Assembly: GCF_017744655.1 (NCBI RefSeq)
Contig: NZ_JAGIAW010000001.1
Location: forward strand, 496,001 to 560,000
DNA from: Devosia sp.
GTDB taxonomy: Bacteria > Pseudomonadota > Alphaproteobacteria > Rhizobiales > Devosiaceae
Reading direction: 5' to 3'
DNA: 64,000 nucleotides
Part shown: piece by piece, positions 56,777-64,000 of the stretch
Layout: the number at the start of each line of letters is the position of its first letter
Numbering within the stretch: the first letter of the stretch is position 1
Position numbers and translations under genes: made by a program
The notes under the pieces: model-generated
What the model was told of the DNA's origin: nothing
Seen by the model: the letters and a program-made list of their open reading frames with translations, nothing else
The model's database searches: none

Positions 56777-58006
56777 ATGAAACTGCATTTTGCCGGCCTT
56801 CTTGCTGCCGTGAGCCTTGGCGCGATGAGCCTCGCCACGCCTGCCTTTGCGCAGGTGACGCTAAAGATCTGGTCGATCGATGGGGTGGATCGCGTCGGTA
56901 TTGCCGATACGTTCTCGAAGGAATTCGACGAGGCCAACGAGGATATCGTCGTCGAATACCGCGCCATTCCGTTCGACGATCTCGTCAATGAAACGCTGCG
57001 TGCCTTTGCGACGGGCAATGCGCCTGACATCGTGTCGTTCGACAATCCCGATTTCGCGCTGTTCTCGTCGCGTGGGGCGATGCTCGACATTACCGACCGG
57101 GTTGCCAATTCGAGCGTGATCAAGGCCGAGAACTATTTCCAGGGTCCGTTGAATTCGGTTTCGTGGGACGGCAAGCTGTTCGGCATTCCGAAATATACCG
57201 ACACGATCGGCGTGTTCTACAACAAGGATCTCTTCGCCAAGGCCGGCATCACCGAGCCGCCGAAGACCTGGGCGCAGTTGACCGAATATGCCGAAAAGCT
57301 CACGGACCCGGCCAATAATGTCTATGGCGCGACCTTCTCGGCCCGCGCCGGCGAAGAGGGGACGTTCCAGTTCCTGCCGATCATCCAGATGTCGGGCGGC
57401 GGCTATGACAATGTGGCGACCGACGGCGCAGCCGAAGTGCTCGATCTCTGGAAGAAGATGGTCGACAACGGCTGGGCGTCCAAGGACGTTTTGAGCCTCG
57501 GCCAGTGGGATTCTACCGGCACGTTCAACTCGGGCAATGCGGCCATGGCCATTTCCGGCCCGTGGGAAGTCGACCGTATGGTGGAAGACGCCAAGTTCGA
57601 CTGGGGCGTGGCGCTGCTGCCGACGATCACCGAAGGCGGCGAGCGGTCTTCGGCTCTCGGCGGTTTCGACTGGGGCATCATGTCGACCACGAAGCACCCG
57701 GACGAAGCGTTCCGAGCGCTCGAATATTTTGCCAGCCAGGACAACCGGATTTTTGCGGAATTCGGCTCAATTCCAGCACGCAGCGATATCGAACTGCCGG
57801 TGACCGGAGTCGAGAAGAAGGACGCGGCGCTGAAAGTGTTCCTCGAGCAGCTTCAGTATGCCCAGCCGCGTGGTCCGCATCCGGAATGGCAGAAGATCTC
57901 CAAGGCCATCTATGACGCCATGCAGCAGGCGCTGACCGGCCAGATGTCGTCCAAGGATGCGCTGGCGCAGGCCCAGACCACCATCAACGGCATTCTCGGG
58001 AAGTAG
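56777..58006 (+). CDS. ABC sugar transporter, extracellular solute-binding protein
   Basis: 409 residues, type 1 solute-binding protein of the CUT1 group, with signal peptide KLHFAGLLAAVSLGAMSLATPAFA. The mature part opens VTLKIWSIDGVDRVGIADTFSKEF, has PKYTDTIGVFYNKDLFAKAGI typical of family members, and NSGNAAMAISGPWEVDRM, the motif shared by oligosaccharide binders. GGGAGGAAG precedes the ATG at 56777; earlier in-frame starts are unlikely. It captures the oligosaccharide or glycoside in the periplasm for the two permeases and the ATPase downstream. Confidence 0.95.
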   Translation: MKLHFAGLLAAVSLGAMSLATPAFAQVTLKIWSIDGVDRVGIADTFSKEFDEANEDIVVEYRAIPFDDLVNETLRAFATGNAPDIVSFDNPDFALFSSRGAMLDITDRVANSSVIKAENYFQGPLNSVSWDGKLFGIPKYTDTIGVFYNKDLFAKAGITEPPKTWAQLTEYAEKLTDPANNVYGATFSARAGEEGTFQFLPIIQMSGGGYDNVATDGAAEVLDLWKKMVDNGWASKDVLSLGQWDSTGTFNSGNAAMAISGPWEVDRMVEDAKFDWGVALLPTITEGGERSSALGGFDWGIMSTTKHPDEAFRALEYFASQDNRIFAEFGSIPARSDIELPVTGVEKKDAALKVFLEQLQYAQPRGPHPEWQKISKAIYDAMQQALTGQMSSKDALAQAQTTINGILGK

Positions 58007-58013
58007 GGCTCTT

Positions 58014-58165
58014 CACCTCTCCCTTGGGGGAGAGGTCGGATTACGAAGCGTCACCGAATTCGCGTTGGCGAATTCGGTTGGGGTGAGGGGCCTTGAGCCA
58101 AGCTTTTGCCGGAAGGCCTCCTCACCCGGCGCTACGCGTCGACCTCTCCCCCGGAGGGAGAGGTG
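58014..58165. repeat. Intergenic palindromic repeat, family E
   Basis: Nested dyads: CACCTCTCCC near 58014 is matched by GGGAGAGGTG near 58165; inside lie CCGAATTCGC/GCGAATTCGG and GGGTGAGG/CCTCACCC. Such elements often sit between a highly expressed binding protein gene and its permeases, where they stabilise the upstream mRNA. Confidence 0.78.
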
Positions 58166-58210
58166 GCGCGAGCCGCGAGTTCAATGAGCGCCGCCTTGTC
58201 TGGAGGTCTT

Positions 58211-59113
58211 ATGCGACGATTTTTGGCTTCCCTGCGCGATGGCGTGGGCTTCGATATTCTGCTGGTGGGCGCGGCGATGGTGTTTCTCATCGCCATGGCT
58301 GGCCTGCCCCTGATCTACAACGTGCTGATGAGCTTTCAGCAGGTAGACATGTTCACGCTGGGCTCTCTGATCAGGCCGTGGGCGGGGTTCCAGAACTATA
58401 TCGATGTGGTGCGCGAGCCGGCGTTCTGGCTGGTGACGAAAAACACTTTCATCTTCGTCTTCTTCTCGATGGGCGGCCAGTTCATCATTGGCTTTGCCCT
58501 GGCGCTGTTCTTTGCGCAGAATTTTCCGGGCGCCTCGACCATTCGCGGGCTTTTCCTCGTCTCCTGGGTGATGCCGGGCCTTGTGGTCGGTGCGATCTGG
58601 AGCTGGATCCTGGCTGGTGATTTCGGCGTGCTCAACACGATCCTCAAGGGGCTCGGGATCATCCAGTCGAACGTGTTCTGGAAGTCCGATCCGGCCTTTT
58701 CGATCTGGGCCGTGGTCATTGCCAATATCTGGCTGGGCCTTGCCTTCAACATGCTGCTGCTCTCGGTCGGGCTTGCCGCCATTCCGCGCGATCTCTACGA
58801 GGCCGCCGAGCTCGATGGCGCCAATGCCTTCCAGCGCTTCTGGACGATTACGCTGCCGATGATGCGCTCGACGATTGGCGCCGTGCTGTCGCTCGGGCTG
58901 ATCGGTACCTTGCAGCAGTTCGACCTTTTCCCCGCAATCACCGAGGGCGGCCCGGCCAATACCTCGACGGTTGCCCAATACTGGTCCTGGCAGATGAGTT
59001 TCCAGCTCTATGATTTCGCCAAGGGCGCCACGATTTCGGTGATGATGCTGGTGCTCGTGCTGATCGCCTCGATCATCTATGTGCGCTCGACCCGCCACGA
59101 GGTGCGCGGATGA
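58211..59113 (+). CDS. ABC sugar transporter permease 1
   Basis: 300 residues, inner-membrane permease of the CUT1 type, six to seven transmembrane helices (FDILLVGAAMVFLIAMAGLPLIYNV first). The EAA loop that contacts the ATPase reads EAAELDGANAFQRFWTITLP (about 195-214). The ATG at 58211 has GGAGG upstream and is preferred to a longer frame that starts within the repeat. It overlaps the next permease by four bases. Confidence 0.94.
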   Translation: MRRFLASLRDGVGFDILLVGAAMVFLIAMAGLPLIYNVLMSFQQVDMFTLGSLIRPWAGFQNYIDVVREPAFWLVTKNTFIFVFFSMGGQFIIGFALALFFAQNFPGASTIRGLFLVSWVMPGLVVGAIWSWILAGDFGVLNTILKGLGIIQSNVFWKSDPAFSIWAVVIANIWLGLAFNMLLLSVGLAAIPRDLYEAAELDGANAFQRFWTITLPMMRSTIGAVLSLGLIGTLQQFDLFPAITEGGPANTSTVAQYWSWQMSFQLYDFAKGATISVMMLVLVLIASIIYVRSTRHEVRG

Positions 59114-59937
59114 CCCGGCCCTATGTCCCATGGCTGCTCGTCGTCGTCGCCCTGGCGCTGGCCGCTGTCTATCTCTTCCCGCTCTACTGGATGTATGTCA
59201 CGAGCTTCAAGTCGGGCTCGGAAATCTTCGCCAATCCGCCCACGTTCTGGCCGCGCGAGATCGACCTGTCGATCTATCCCAATGTGTGGACGCGGCGGAC
59301 CATGCACGTGTTCCTCTGGAACTCGACGCTGATCGCGGCGGGGGTTACGGCCATAACCGTGATTTTCGGCACCGGCTGCGCCTATGTGTTGGCGCGGTAT
59401 CGGAATGTCTGGGTCGATATCGGGCTCTTCTCAGTGCTGATGCTGCAGGTGTTGCCGGCTTCGGTGATGGTGACGCCGCTATTCGTCGCCTTCAATCAGT
59501 TCGGCCTGCTCAACTATCCGCGGACGGCGGTGGTGCTGGCGGCGGCGGCGAAGGCCATGCCTTTCTTTGTGGTTCTGGTGCGCGCAACCTTCATGACCGT
59601 GCCTCGCGAACTCGAAGAGGCGGCGCTGGTGGACGGCAATTCGCGCGTCGGTGCGTTCTTCTCCATCGTGCTGCCGCTGGCGCGGAACGGCATTCTGGTC
59701 TGCGCTATCCTCACCTTCATGAGTTCGTTCGGCGAATACATCTACTCCAAGTCCATCATCCAGAGCCCGGCCTTGCAGCCGGCTAGCGTTGGCCTCTCGG
59801 GCTTCCTCGGACCAAATTCGACCGACTGGAACGCCATCATGGCCTATTCGGCGATCTATGTGACGCCGATCCTTGCCGTCTTCGTCCTGCTGCAGCGCCG
59901 CATCGTCTCCGGCCTCACCTCGGGAGCACTCAAATGA
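59110..59937 (+). CDS. ABC sugar transporter permease 2
   Basis: 275 residues, the MalG-like second permease of the CUT1 importer, with about six transmembrane helices. The EAA loop reads EEAALVDGNSRVGAFFSIVLP near residue 175. It starts four bases before the stop of permease 1 (ATGA) and its stop overlaps the start of the ATPase gene the same way, so the three are tightly coupled. Confidence 0.94.
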   Translation: MTRPYVPWLLVVVALALAAVYLFPLYWMYVTSFKSGSEIFANPPTFWPREIDLSIYPNVWTRRTMHVFLWNSTLIAAGVTAITVIFGTGCAYVLARYRNVWVDIGLFSVLMLQVLPASVMVTPLFVAFNQFGLLNYPRTAVVLAAAAKAMPFFVVLVRATFMTVPRELEEAALVDGNSRVGAFFSIVLPLARNGILVCAILTFMSSFGEYIYSKSIIQSPALQPASVGLSGFLGPNSTDWNAIMAYSAIYVTPILAVFVLLQRRIVSGLTSGALK

Positions 59938-60989
59938 CTGCCCAGATCGAACTCAAAAATATCGACAAGCACTATGGCGCTTTCCACGCGCTGAAAAATG
60001 TCAGCCTTTCGATCGAGAAGGGGAGCTTTGTGGCGCTGGTGGGGCCTTCGGGCTGCGGCAAGTCCACGCTGCTGCGCTCGATTGCCGGGCTGGAAACCAT
60101 TACCTCCGGCGATCTTCATATTGCCGGCAAGGAAATGACCGGCGTGCCGCCGCGGCACCGGGACATCGCGATGGTGTTTCAGTCCTATGCGCTCTATCCG
60201 CATATGACGGTTGAAGAGAACCTGACCTATTCGCTGCGCCTGCATGGCGTGGGGAAGACGGAGGCTAAGGCCAAGGCCGCCGAAGTCGCTGCGACGACGG
60301 GGCTTTCGGCGCTGTTGTCCCGCTATCCACGGCAGCTTTCGGGCGGGCAGCGGCAGCGCGTGGCCATGGGCCGGGCGATCATCCGCAATCCCAAGGCGTT
60401 TTTGTTCGATGAGCCGCTATCCAATCTCGACGCGGCGCTGCGCGTGCAGATGCGCAAGGAAATTCGCGCGCTGCATGACCGGCTGGGGGCAACCTCGGTC
60501 TATGTGACCCACGATCAGATCGAAGCGATGACCATGGCCGACTGGGTGGTGGTTATGCGCGACGGGATCATCGAGCAACAGGGGCGGCCGCTTGATCTCT
60601 ACGACCATCCGGTCAATCGGTTCGTTGCCGGGTTCATCGGTTCGCCGGCGATGAATTTCGTCGACGGTGTCATTGCCGAAGATGGCCGCGGCGTTGTCGT
60701 GGGAGCGGGGGATCGTATTCCGCTGGCGCGGCAGGCTGAGCCCGGGCGCAAGGTGGTCGCGGGCGTAAGGCCCGAAAATTTGCGCGTGGCGGAGGGGGCG
60801 GGGAGCTTCCACTTCGAGGTGGGCAATGTCGAGTCGACGGGGTCGGCGACCTATCTGACGTCCAAGGACGGTGCGCTGCAGCTGGTGCAGACGGAGCGGC
60901 TGGGCTTCTCGGTGGGGGACCGGGTGGGTCTCGATATCGATCCGGCGCTGGTGCACCTGTTTGATCCGCAGAGCGGGGCAAGGATTTAG
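59934..60989 (+). CDS. ABC sugar transporter ATP-binding protein
   Basis: 351 residues, UgpC/MalK-type ATPase. Walker A is GPSGCGKST (about 37-45), the signature LSGGQRQRVAMGRAI, and Walker B LFDEPLSNLDA follow in order. The C-terminal ~120 residues are the TOBE/MOP regulatory domain (VRPENLRVAEG). It energises uptake of the substrate of the binding protein above. A family C repeat and the GH127 gene follow. Confidence 0.96.
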   Translation: MTAQIELKNIDKHYGAFHALKNVSLSIEKGSFVALVGPSGCGKSTLLRSIAGLETITSGDLHIAGKEMTGVPPRHRDIAMVFQSYALYPHMTVEENLTYSLRLHGVGKTEAKAKAAEVAATTGLSALLSRYPRQLSGGQRQRVAMGRAIIRNPKAFLFDEPLSNLDAALRVQMRKEIRALHDRLGATSVYVTHDQIEAMTMADWVVVMRDGIIEQQGRPLDLYDHPVNRFVAGFIGSPAMNFVDGVIAEDGRGVVVGAGDRIPLARQAEPGRKVVAGVRPENLRVAEGAGSFHFEVGNVESTGSATYLTSKDGALQLVQTERLGFSVGDRVGLDIDPALVHLFDPQSGARI

Positions 60990-61015
60990 CTTCAATCTAT
61001 TCAACTCCCACCGCG

Positions 61016-61043
61016 TGTCATCCCGGCCTTCGCCAGGGTGACA
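61016..61043. repeat. Intergenic palindromic repeat, family C, copy 2 (collapsed)
   Basis: TGTCATCCCGG followed at once by CCTTCGCCAGGGTGACA: the outer ends of a family C unit joined without the middle, as if most of the left arm and loop were deleted. Confidence 0.72.
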
Positions 61044-61094
61044 ATCGGGGAGGGAGAGAACTCCAAACTCCAACCAATTCTTTGCTCTAAAAGC

Positions 61095-61106
61095 GAAAAG
61101 GTTTTC
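61095..61106 (+). promoter_or_regulatory. LacI-type operator before the GH127 gene
   Basis: GAAAAGGTTTTC is identical to the 12-mer at 55616-55627 before lacI regulator 2; a bound repressor here would lie 3 bp before the ATG and probably act as a roadblock or on a nearby promoter. Confidence 0.65.
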
Positions 61107-61108
61107 TC

Positions 61109-63016
61109 ATGTCTCGTTACGCTCCCGTTCCCTTTCCCGATGTGCGTCTGGAAGGAAAATTCTGGCATGAACGGCTGGAAACCGTGCTCGATCGGACCGT
61201 GCCCAGCCAGCACAAGAAGCTGGGTGAATATGGCATTCTCGACTCGCTGAAACTGCCCAATCCGCAGCCGCCGCTGCGCTTCCCGCGGCACAGCAACGGT
61301 TTTACCGTGCAGGTGTTTTGGGACAGCGATGTCGGCAAGTGGATCGAGGCGGCGAGCTATGCGCTGGCGCATCGGCGCGATGCCGATATCGAGGCCAAGA
61401 TCGAAGCGGCGGTGGACGACCTCGAAAAAGCACAAGCGCCGGATGGGTATCTGAATTGCTGGTATCTCGGCCATGAGCCGGAGAACCGCTGGACCAATCT
61501 CCGCGACAACCACGAGATGTATAATGCCGGGCATCTGCTTGAGGGCGCGGTGGCTTATTTTCAGGTAACCGGACGGCGACGTTTTCTCGATGTGATGGAG
61601 CGCTATCTCGACCACATCTATTCGACCTTCGGCACCGAGCCGGGCAAGAAGCGCGGCTATGACGGGCACGAGGAAATCGAGCTGGCGCTGATGAAGCTCT
61701 ACTACCTGACCGGGGAAAAGAAGCATCTCGACTTTGCCGCCTATCTCATCAACGAGCGGGGACAGCAGCCGCCGCATTATTTCGACGTGGAGCGGGAAGC
61801 GCGCGAGGGGGCGGAGGCCAGGCAGCGCTATGTCTTTGCCAATTACGAATATTCGCAGAGCCACAAGCCGGTGCGCGAGCAGGACAAGGTCGTGGGCCAT
61901 GCAGTGCGGGCCATGTATCTCTACACCGCCATGGCGGACCTGGCGGCGGAGCTGAACGATCCGGCGCTGAAGCGGGCATGCGAGGTGCTCTGGGACGACG
62001 TGATGGAAACCAAGATGTATGTGACGGCGGGTCTTGGCCCCTCGGCGCATAATGAGGGTTTTACGCACGATTTCGACCTGCCGAACCAGACGGCTTATGC
62101 CGAGACCTGCGCCTCCGTTGCACTGATCTTCTGGGCGCAGCGCATGCTGCATCTCGATCTCGATGGGAAATATGCCGACATTCTCGAACTCGCCATGTTC
62201 AATGGCGCGCTTTCGGGGCTGAGCCGCGACGGCGAGCACTACTTCTATGCCAATCCGCTGGAAAGTGATGGCACGCCGACGCGGTGGGATTGGCACACGT
62301 GCCCGTGCTGCACCATGAATGTGTCGAGGCTGGTGGCCTCGGTGGGTGGATACTTTATCTCGACGTCGGACGATGGGGTGGCGTTCCATCTCTATGGGGG
62401 GATTGGCTCGACGGTCGAGATCGGCGGGCATAAGGTCGCGCTCAAGGAGTTGTCGAATTATCCTTGGTCGGGTGACATCAGGATTTCGGTCGATCCGGAG
62501 ACGCCGGCTGCGTTTGACGTAAAACTGCGCATTCCCGGCTGGTGCCATGGGGCGACCGTTTCGGTGAACGGGCAAAAGGTCGAGGCAAAGGCCGTGAACG
62601 GCTATGTCACGATCAACCGTAGCTGGGCGAAGGGCGACACCATTGCGCTTGATCTGCCGATGCCGGCGGAGCGGCTCTATTCGCATCCGGGGGTGATCAT
62701 GAATGCCGGGCGCGTGGCGCTGAAGCGCGGGCCGCTGGTTTATTGCATCGAGGAAGTCGACAATCCCGGTGGGCGTGTGCAGCGATTGAAGATCAAGCGC
62801 GATGCGGCGCTGGAGGCGAAGACTGAGGCGGGGCTGTTCGATGGCGTGGTGACGCTCAAGGCAGCGGCTACGGCGATCGACGAGGGGGAATGGTCGGGGC
62901 TTTACCGGACGAAACCGCCGGCTGAGCGCGAGGCGAATTTGACGGCTATTCCGTACTATCTCTGGGCCAATCGCGGGCAGGGGAGCATGGTGGTCTGGAT
63001 TCCGGAGGTGGTTTGA
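61109..63016 (+). CDS. Glycoside hydrolase family 127 (beta-L-arabinofuranosidase-like)
   Basis: 635 residues, cytoplasmic, without signal peptide. The catalytic (alpha/alpha)6 barrel includes QAPDGYLNCWY and DNHEMYNAGHLLEGAVAYF. The zinc-binding cysteine cluster that supplies the nucleophile is WHTCPCCTMNVSRLVASVGGYF (near residues 395-415), a hallmark of GH127, with a Glu upstream in the HEEIELALMKLY region. Beta-sandwich domains follow. It should release L-arabinofuranose from beta-linked oligosaccharides; in other GH127 groups different pentosides are cut. The ATG at 61109 follows the operator. It would act on the sugar taken in by the importer upstream. Confidence 0.93.
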   Translation: MSRYAPVPFPDVRLEGKFWHERLETVLDRTVPSQHKKLGEYGILDSLKLPNPQPPLRFPRHSNGFTVQVFWDSDVGKWIEAASYALAHRRDADIEAKIEAAVDDLEKAQAPDGYLNCWYLGHEPENRWTNLRDNHEMYNAGHLLEGAVAYFQVTGRRRFLDVMERYLDHIYSTFGTEPGKKRGYDGHEEIELALMKLYYLTGEKKHLDFAAYLINERGQQPPHYFDVEREAREGAEARQRYVFANYEYSQSHKPVREQDKVVGHAVRAMYLYTAMADLAAELNDPALKRACEVLWDDVMETKMYVTAGLGPSAHNEGFTHDFDLPNQTAYAETCASVALIFWAQRMLHLDLDGKYADILELAMFNGALSGLSRDGEHYFYANPLESDGTPTRWDWHTCPCCTMNVSRLVASVGGYFISTSDDGVAFHLYGGIGSTVEIGGHKVALKELSNYPWSGDIRISVDPETPAAFDVKLRIPGWCHGATVSVNGQKVEAKAVNGYVTINRSWAKGDTIALDLPMPAERLYSHPGVIMNAGRVALKRGPLVYCIEEVDNPGGRVQRLKIKRDAALEAKTEAGLFDGVVTLKAAATAIDEGEWSGLYRTKPPAEREANLTAIPYYLWANRGQGSMVVWIPEVV

Positions 63017-63031
63017 GACCTTCCCACCGAC

Positions 63032-63101
63032 TGTCATCCCGGCGAAGGCCGGGATCCATCCTGAGATCTCAAGATGGGCCCCGGCCTTCGCCGAGGTGAC
63101 A
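63032..63101. repeat. Intergenic palindromic repeat, family C, copy 3
   Basis: Close relative of the perfect copy at 5139-5208: TGTCATCCCGGCGAAGGCC and GGCCTTCGCCGAGGTGACA arms and the same CTGAGATCTC loop. It lies between convergent genes. Confidence 0.8.
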
Positions 63102-63136
63102 ATTGAGAGTTGGGCGGCTTGGGTGACTAGGCCGTC

Positions 63137-63709
63137 TTAGCTCCGATAGTGCACGACCATCAGTGCCCGCGCAGGCGCGGTGGAGTCGTTGACGATTTCG
63201 TGGGGCAGGTCGGCGCGGTAGCGGGCGGTTTCGCCCTTGGCCAATTTCTGGCTACTGCCGCCGCTGATGACTGTTAGGCCATCGGTCCAGGCGGTCAGAT
63301 GCTCGGTGGTGCCGGCCGAATGCGGCGAGCTTGCGAGGCTCTTTCCCGGCGCGATTTCGACTTCATACCACTCCACCTGGCTCGCCAGGTTCGGCGGGCT
63401 CAGGATGCGCAGGGTCCAGTCGCCTTTGGGCGAGCGGATTTCCGGGGTGTGGGCGAGGCTCACGACCTCGATGGTTTCGGCCTGCTTTTGGCTGATGCCG
63501 CCGCCGACCAGTTCCGAGAGATCGAGTTGCAGAGCCTGGGTAAGGCCCCAGAGAACGGCGAAGGTCGGGTTGGCCTCGCCGCGTTCGATTTGCGACAGCA
63601 TGGATTTTGAAACTCCCGAGCGGGCTGCCAGTTGTTCCAGCGTCAGGTGGCGGGCCTTGCGCTCGGCCTGAATGATGGGACCCAGTTGGGGCGCGGACTC
63701 GGTGCTCAT
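63137..63709 (-). CDS. XRE family regulator with cupin domain
   Basis: 190 residues. The N-terminal helix-turn-helix is LTLEQLAARSGVSKSMLSQIERGEANPTFAVLWGLTQAL (about 22-60); the C-terminal cupin domain (EWYEVEIAPGKSLASSPHSAGTTEHLTAWTDGLTVISG) probably binds a small effector. It is divergent from kbl and the same kind of regulator is often found by kbl/tdh operons, so it may control threonine breakdown. The ATG at 63709 is right at the divergent promoter; a longer frame exists but would enter the operator repeats. Confidence 0.93.
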   Translation of the reverse strand: MSTESAPQLGPIIQAERKARHLTLEQLAARSGVSKSMLSQIERGEANPTFAVLWGLTQALQLDLSELVGGGISQKQAETIEVVSLAHTPEIRSPKGDWTLRILSPPNLASQVEWYEVEIAPGKSLASSPHSAGTTEHLTAWTDGLTVISGGSSQKLAKGETARYRADLPHEIVNDSTAPARALMVVHYRS

Positions 63710-63715
63710 ACGAAT

Positions 63716-63768
63716 TCCATTGTGGCGGAATAGAAAATCCAATATAGCGGAAATTCCATTATAGCGGA
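63716..63768. promoter_or_regulatory. Triple operator-like repeat in the regulator/kbl promoter
   Basis: TCCATTGTGGCGGA (63716), TCCAATATAGCGGA (63738) and TCCATTATAGCGGA (63755) share TCC(A)(A/T)T(A/G)T(A/G)GCGGA. Each has TCC/GGA ends in dyad. The last repeat runs into the GGAGG site of kbl. This suits binding by the divergent XRE-cupin regulator. Confidence 0.68.
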
Positions 63769-63778
63769 GGATGCGACG

Positions 63779-64000
63779 GTGGATAGCGGATTTCTGAATC
63801 ATGTGACCTCGGTTCTGGCCGAGATCGAGGCGGCGGGGCTGCGCAAGGTGGAACGGGAGATTTCCGGGCCACAGGGCGGGCGGATTGCCGTCGGCGGGCG
63901 CGAGATGCTGAACCTCTGCGCCAACAACTATCTTGGGTTGGCAAACCATCCTGACATTCGTCGCGCGGCGGCTGAGGCGCTGGATAGCCATGGGTTCGGC
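63779..64000 (+). CDS. kbl: Glycine C-acetyltransferase (2-amino-3-oxobutyrate CoA ligase), partial
   Basis: The first 74 residues of a PLP enzyme that splits 2-amino-3-oxobutyrate into glycine and acetyl-CoA, the second step of threonine degradation. FLNHVTSVLAEIEAAGLRK, ISGPQGG and the LNLCANNYLGLANHPDIRRA segment are diagnostic of Kbl. It runs off the window end. The start is GTG at 63779, with GGAGG eight bases upstream. tdh would be expected downstream. Confidence 0.9.
   Translation, partial: MDSGFLNHVTSVLAEIEAAGLRKVEREISGPQGGRIAVGGREMLNLCANNYLGLANHPDIRRAAAEALDSHGFG

Noticed and set aside
61001..63037. 678-codon open frame opposite the GH127 gene
   Set aside because: Antisense shadow of a gene with family-diagnostic cysteine motifs; the product is Arg/His rich.

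Overview
The window is a stretch of ordinary chromosome from an alphaproteobacterium, most likely a Devosia-like member of the Hyphomicrobiales (genus is inference). The reasons are the GC-rich, codon-biased genes, the order ftsZ-lpxC-bamD-recN-ligA, an alpha-type SspB next to a circularly permuted two-piece tmRNA, the thyA/folA/hflKC/serB/miaA neighbourhood and an ilvB gene preceded by a peptide attenuator. I see no transposase, integrase, phage gene, tRNA, rRNA or CRISPR array.

Layout. 1-9.4 kb: cell division and envelope (ftsZ, lpxC, bamD), a small NlpC/P60-like protein, a methyltransferase, then recN and ligA. 9.4-12.4 kb: a cluster of exported proteins of unknown role, one with an EF-hand-like loop followed by three diverged small paralogues. 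12.6-20.5 kb: aminopeptidase P, two tandem paralogous microproteins of 44 and 43 residues, prmA, a membrane diguanylate cyclase, a YbjQ-type protein and UvrD helicase. 20.6-27.9 kb: an exported phytase-like protein behind a Pho-box-like triple repeat, a giant AsmA protein, a ribbon-helix-helix protein, sspB and ssrA. 27.9-30.7 kb: three very small proteins, an SNase-like nuclease, YdeI-like, RidA and DUF1003 proteins. 30.7-40.1 kb: thyA, a MazG-like protein, DUF4424, folA, hflK-hflC, a gene-free 770-bp stretch with repeats and a candidate structured RNA, serB, miaA, a MATE transporter and DUF423. 40.1-49.4 kb: glycine-zipper lipoprotein, cold shock protein, Nudix, phosphate transporter, ilv leader-ilvB-ilvH, pdxJ, a flavin reductase and kup. 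49.5-52.2 kb: an exported protein, an Old Yellow Enzyme and an alpha/beta hydrolase.

52.4-63.0 kb is the main accessory region: a sugar-utilisation locus with two LacI regulators, a Gfo/Idh/MocA dehydrogenase, a sugar-phosphate-isomerase-like TIM barrel, a complete CUT1-type ABC importer and a GH127 beta-L-arabinofuranosidase-like enzyme. Palindromic operators lie in front of the dehydrogenase, of the second lacI gene and of the GH127 gene; the last two share the same 12-mer, which ties both ends of the locus to one regulator. The window ends with an XRE-cupin regulator divergent from a partial kbl (threonine/2-amino-3-oxobutyrate degradation), with three operator-like repeats between them.

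Several families of short palindromic intergenic repeats (called A to E here) are spread through the gaps. The most interesting unexplained items are the twin microproteins, the exported-protein cluster, the structured region near 36.1-36.35 kb, the nested inverted repeats that can mask the ribosome binding site of the flavin reductase at 46.7 kb, and the two-regulator sugar locus.
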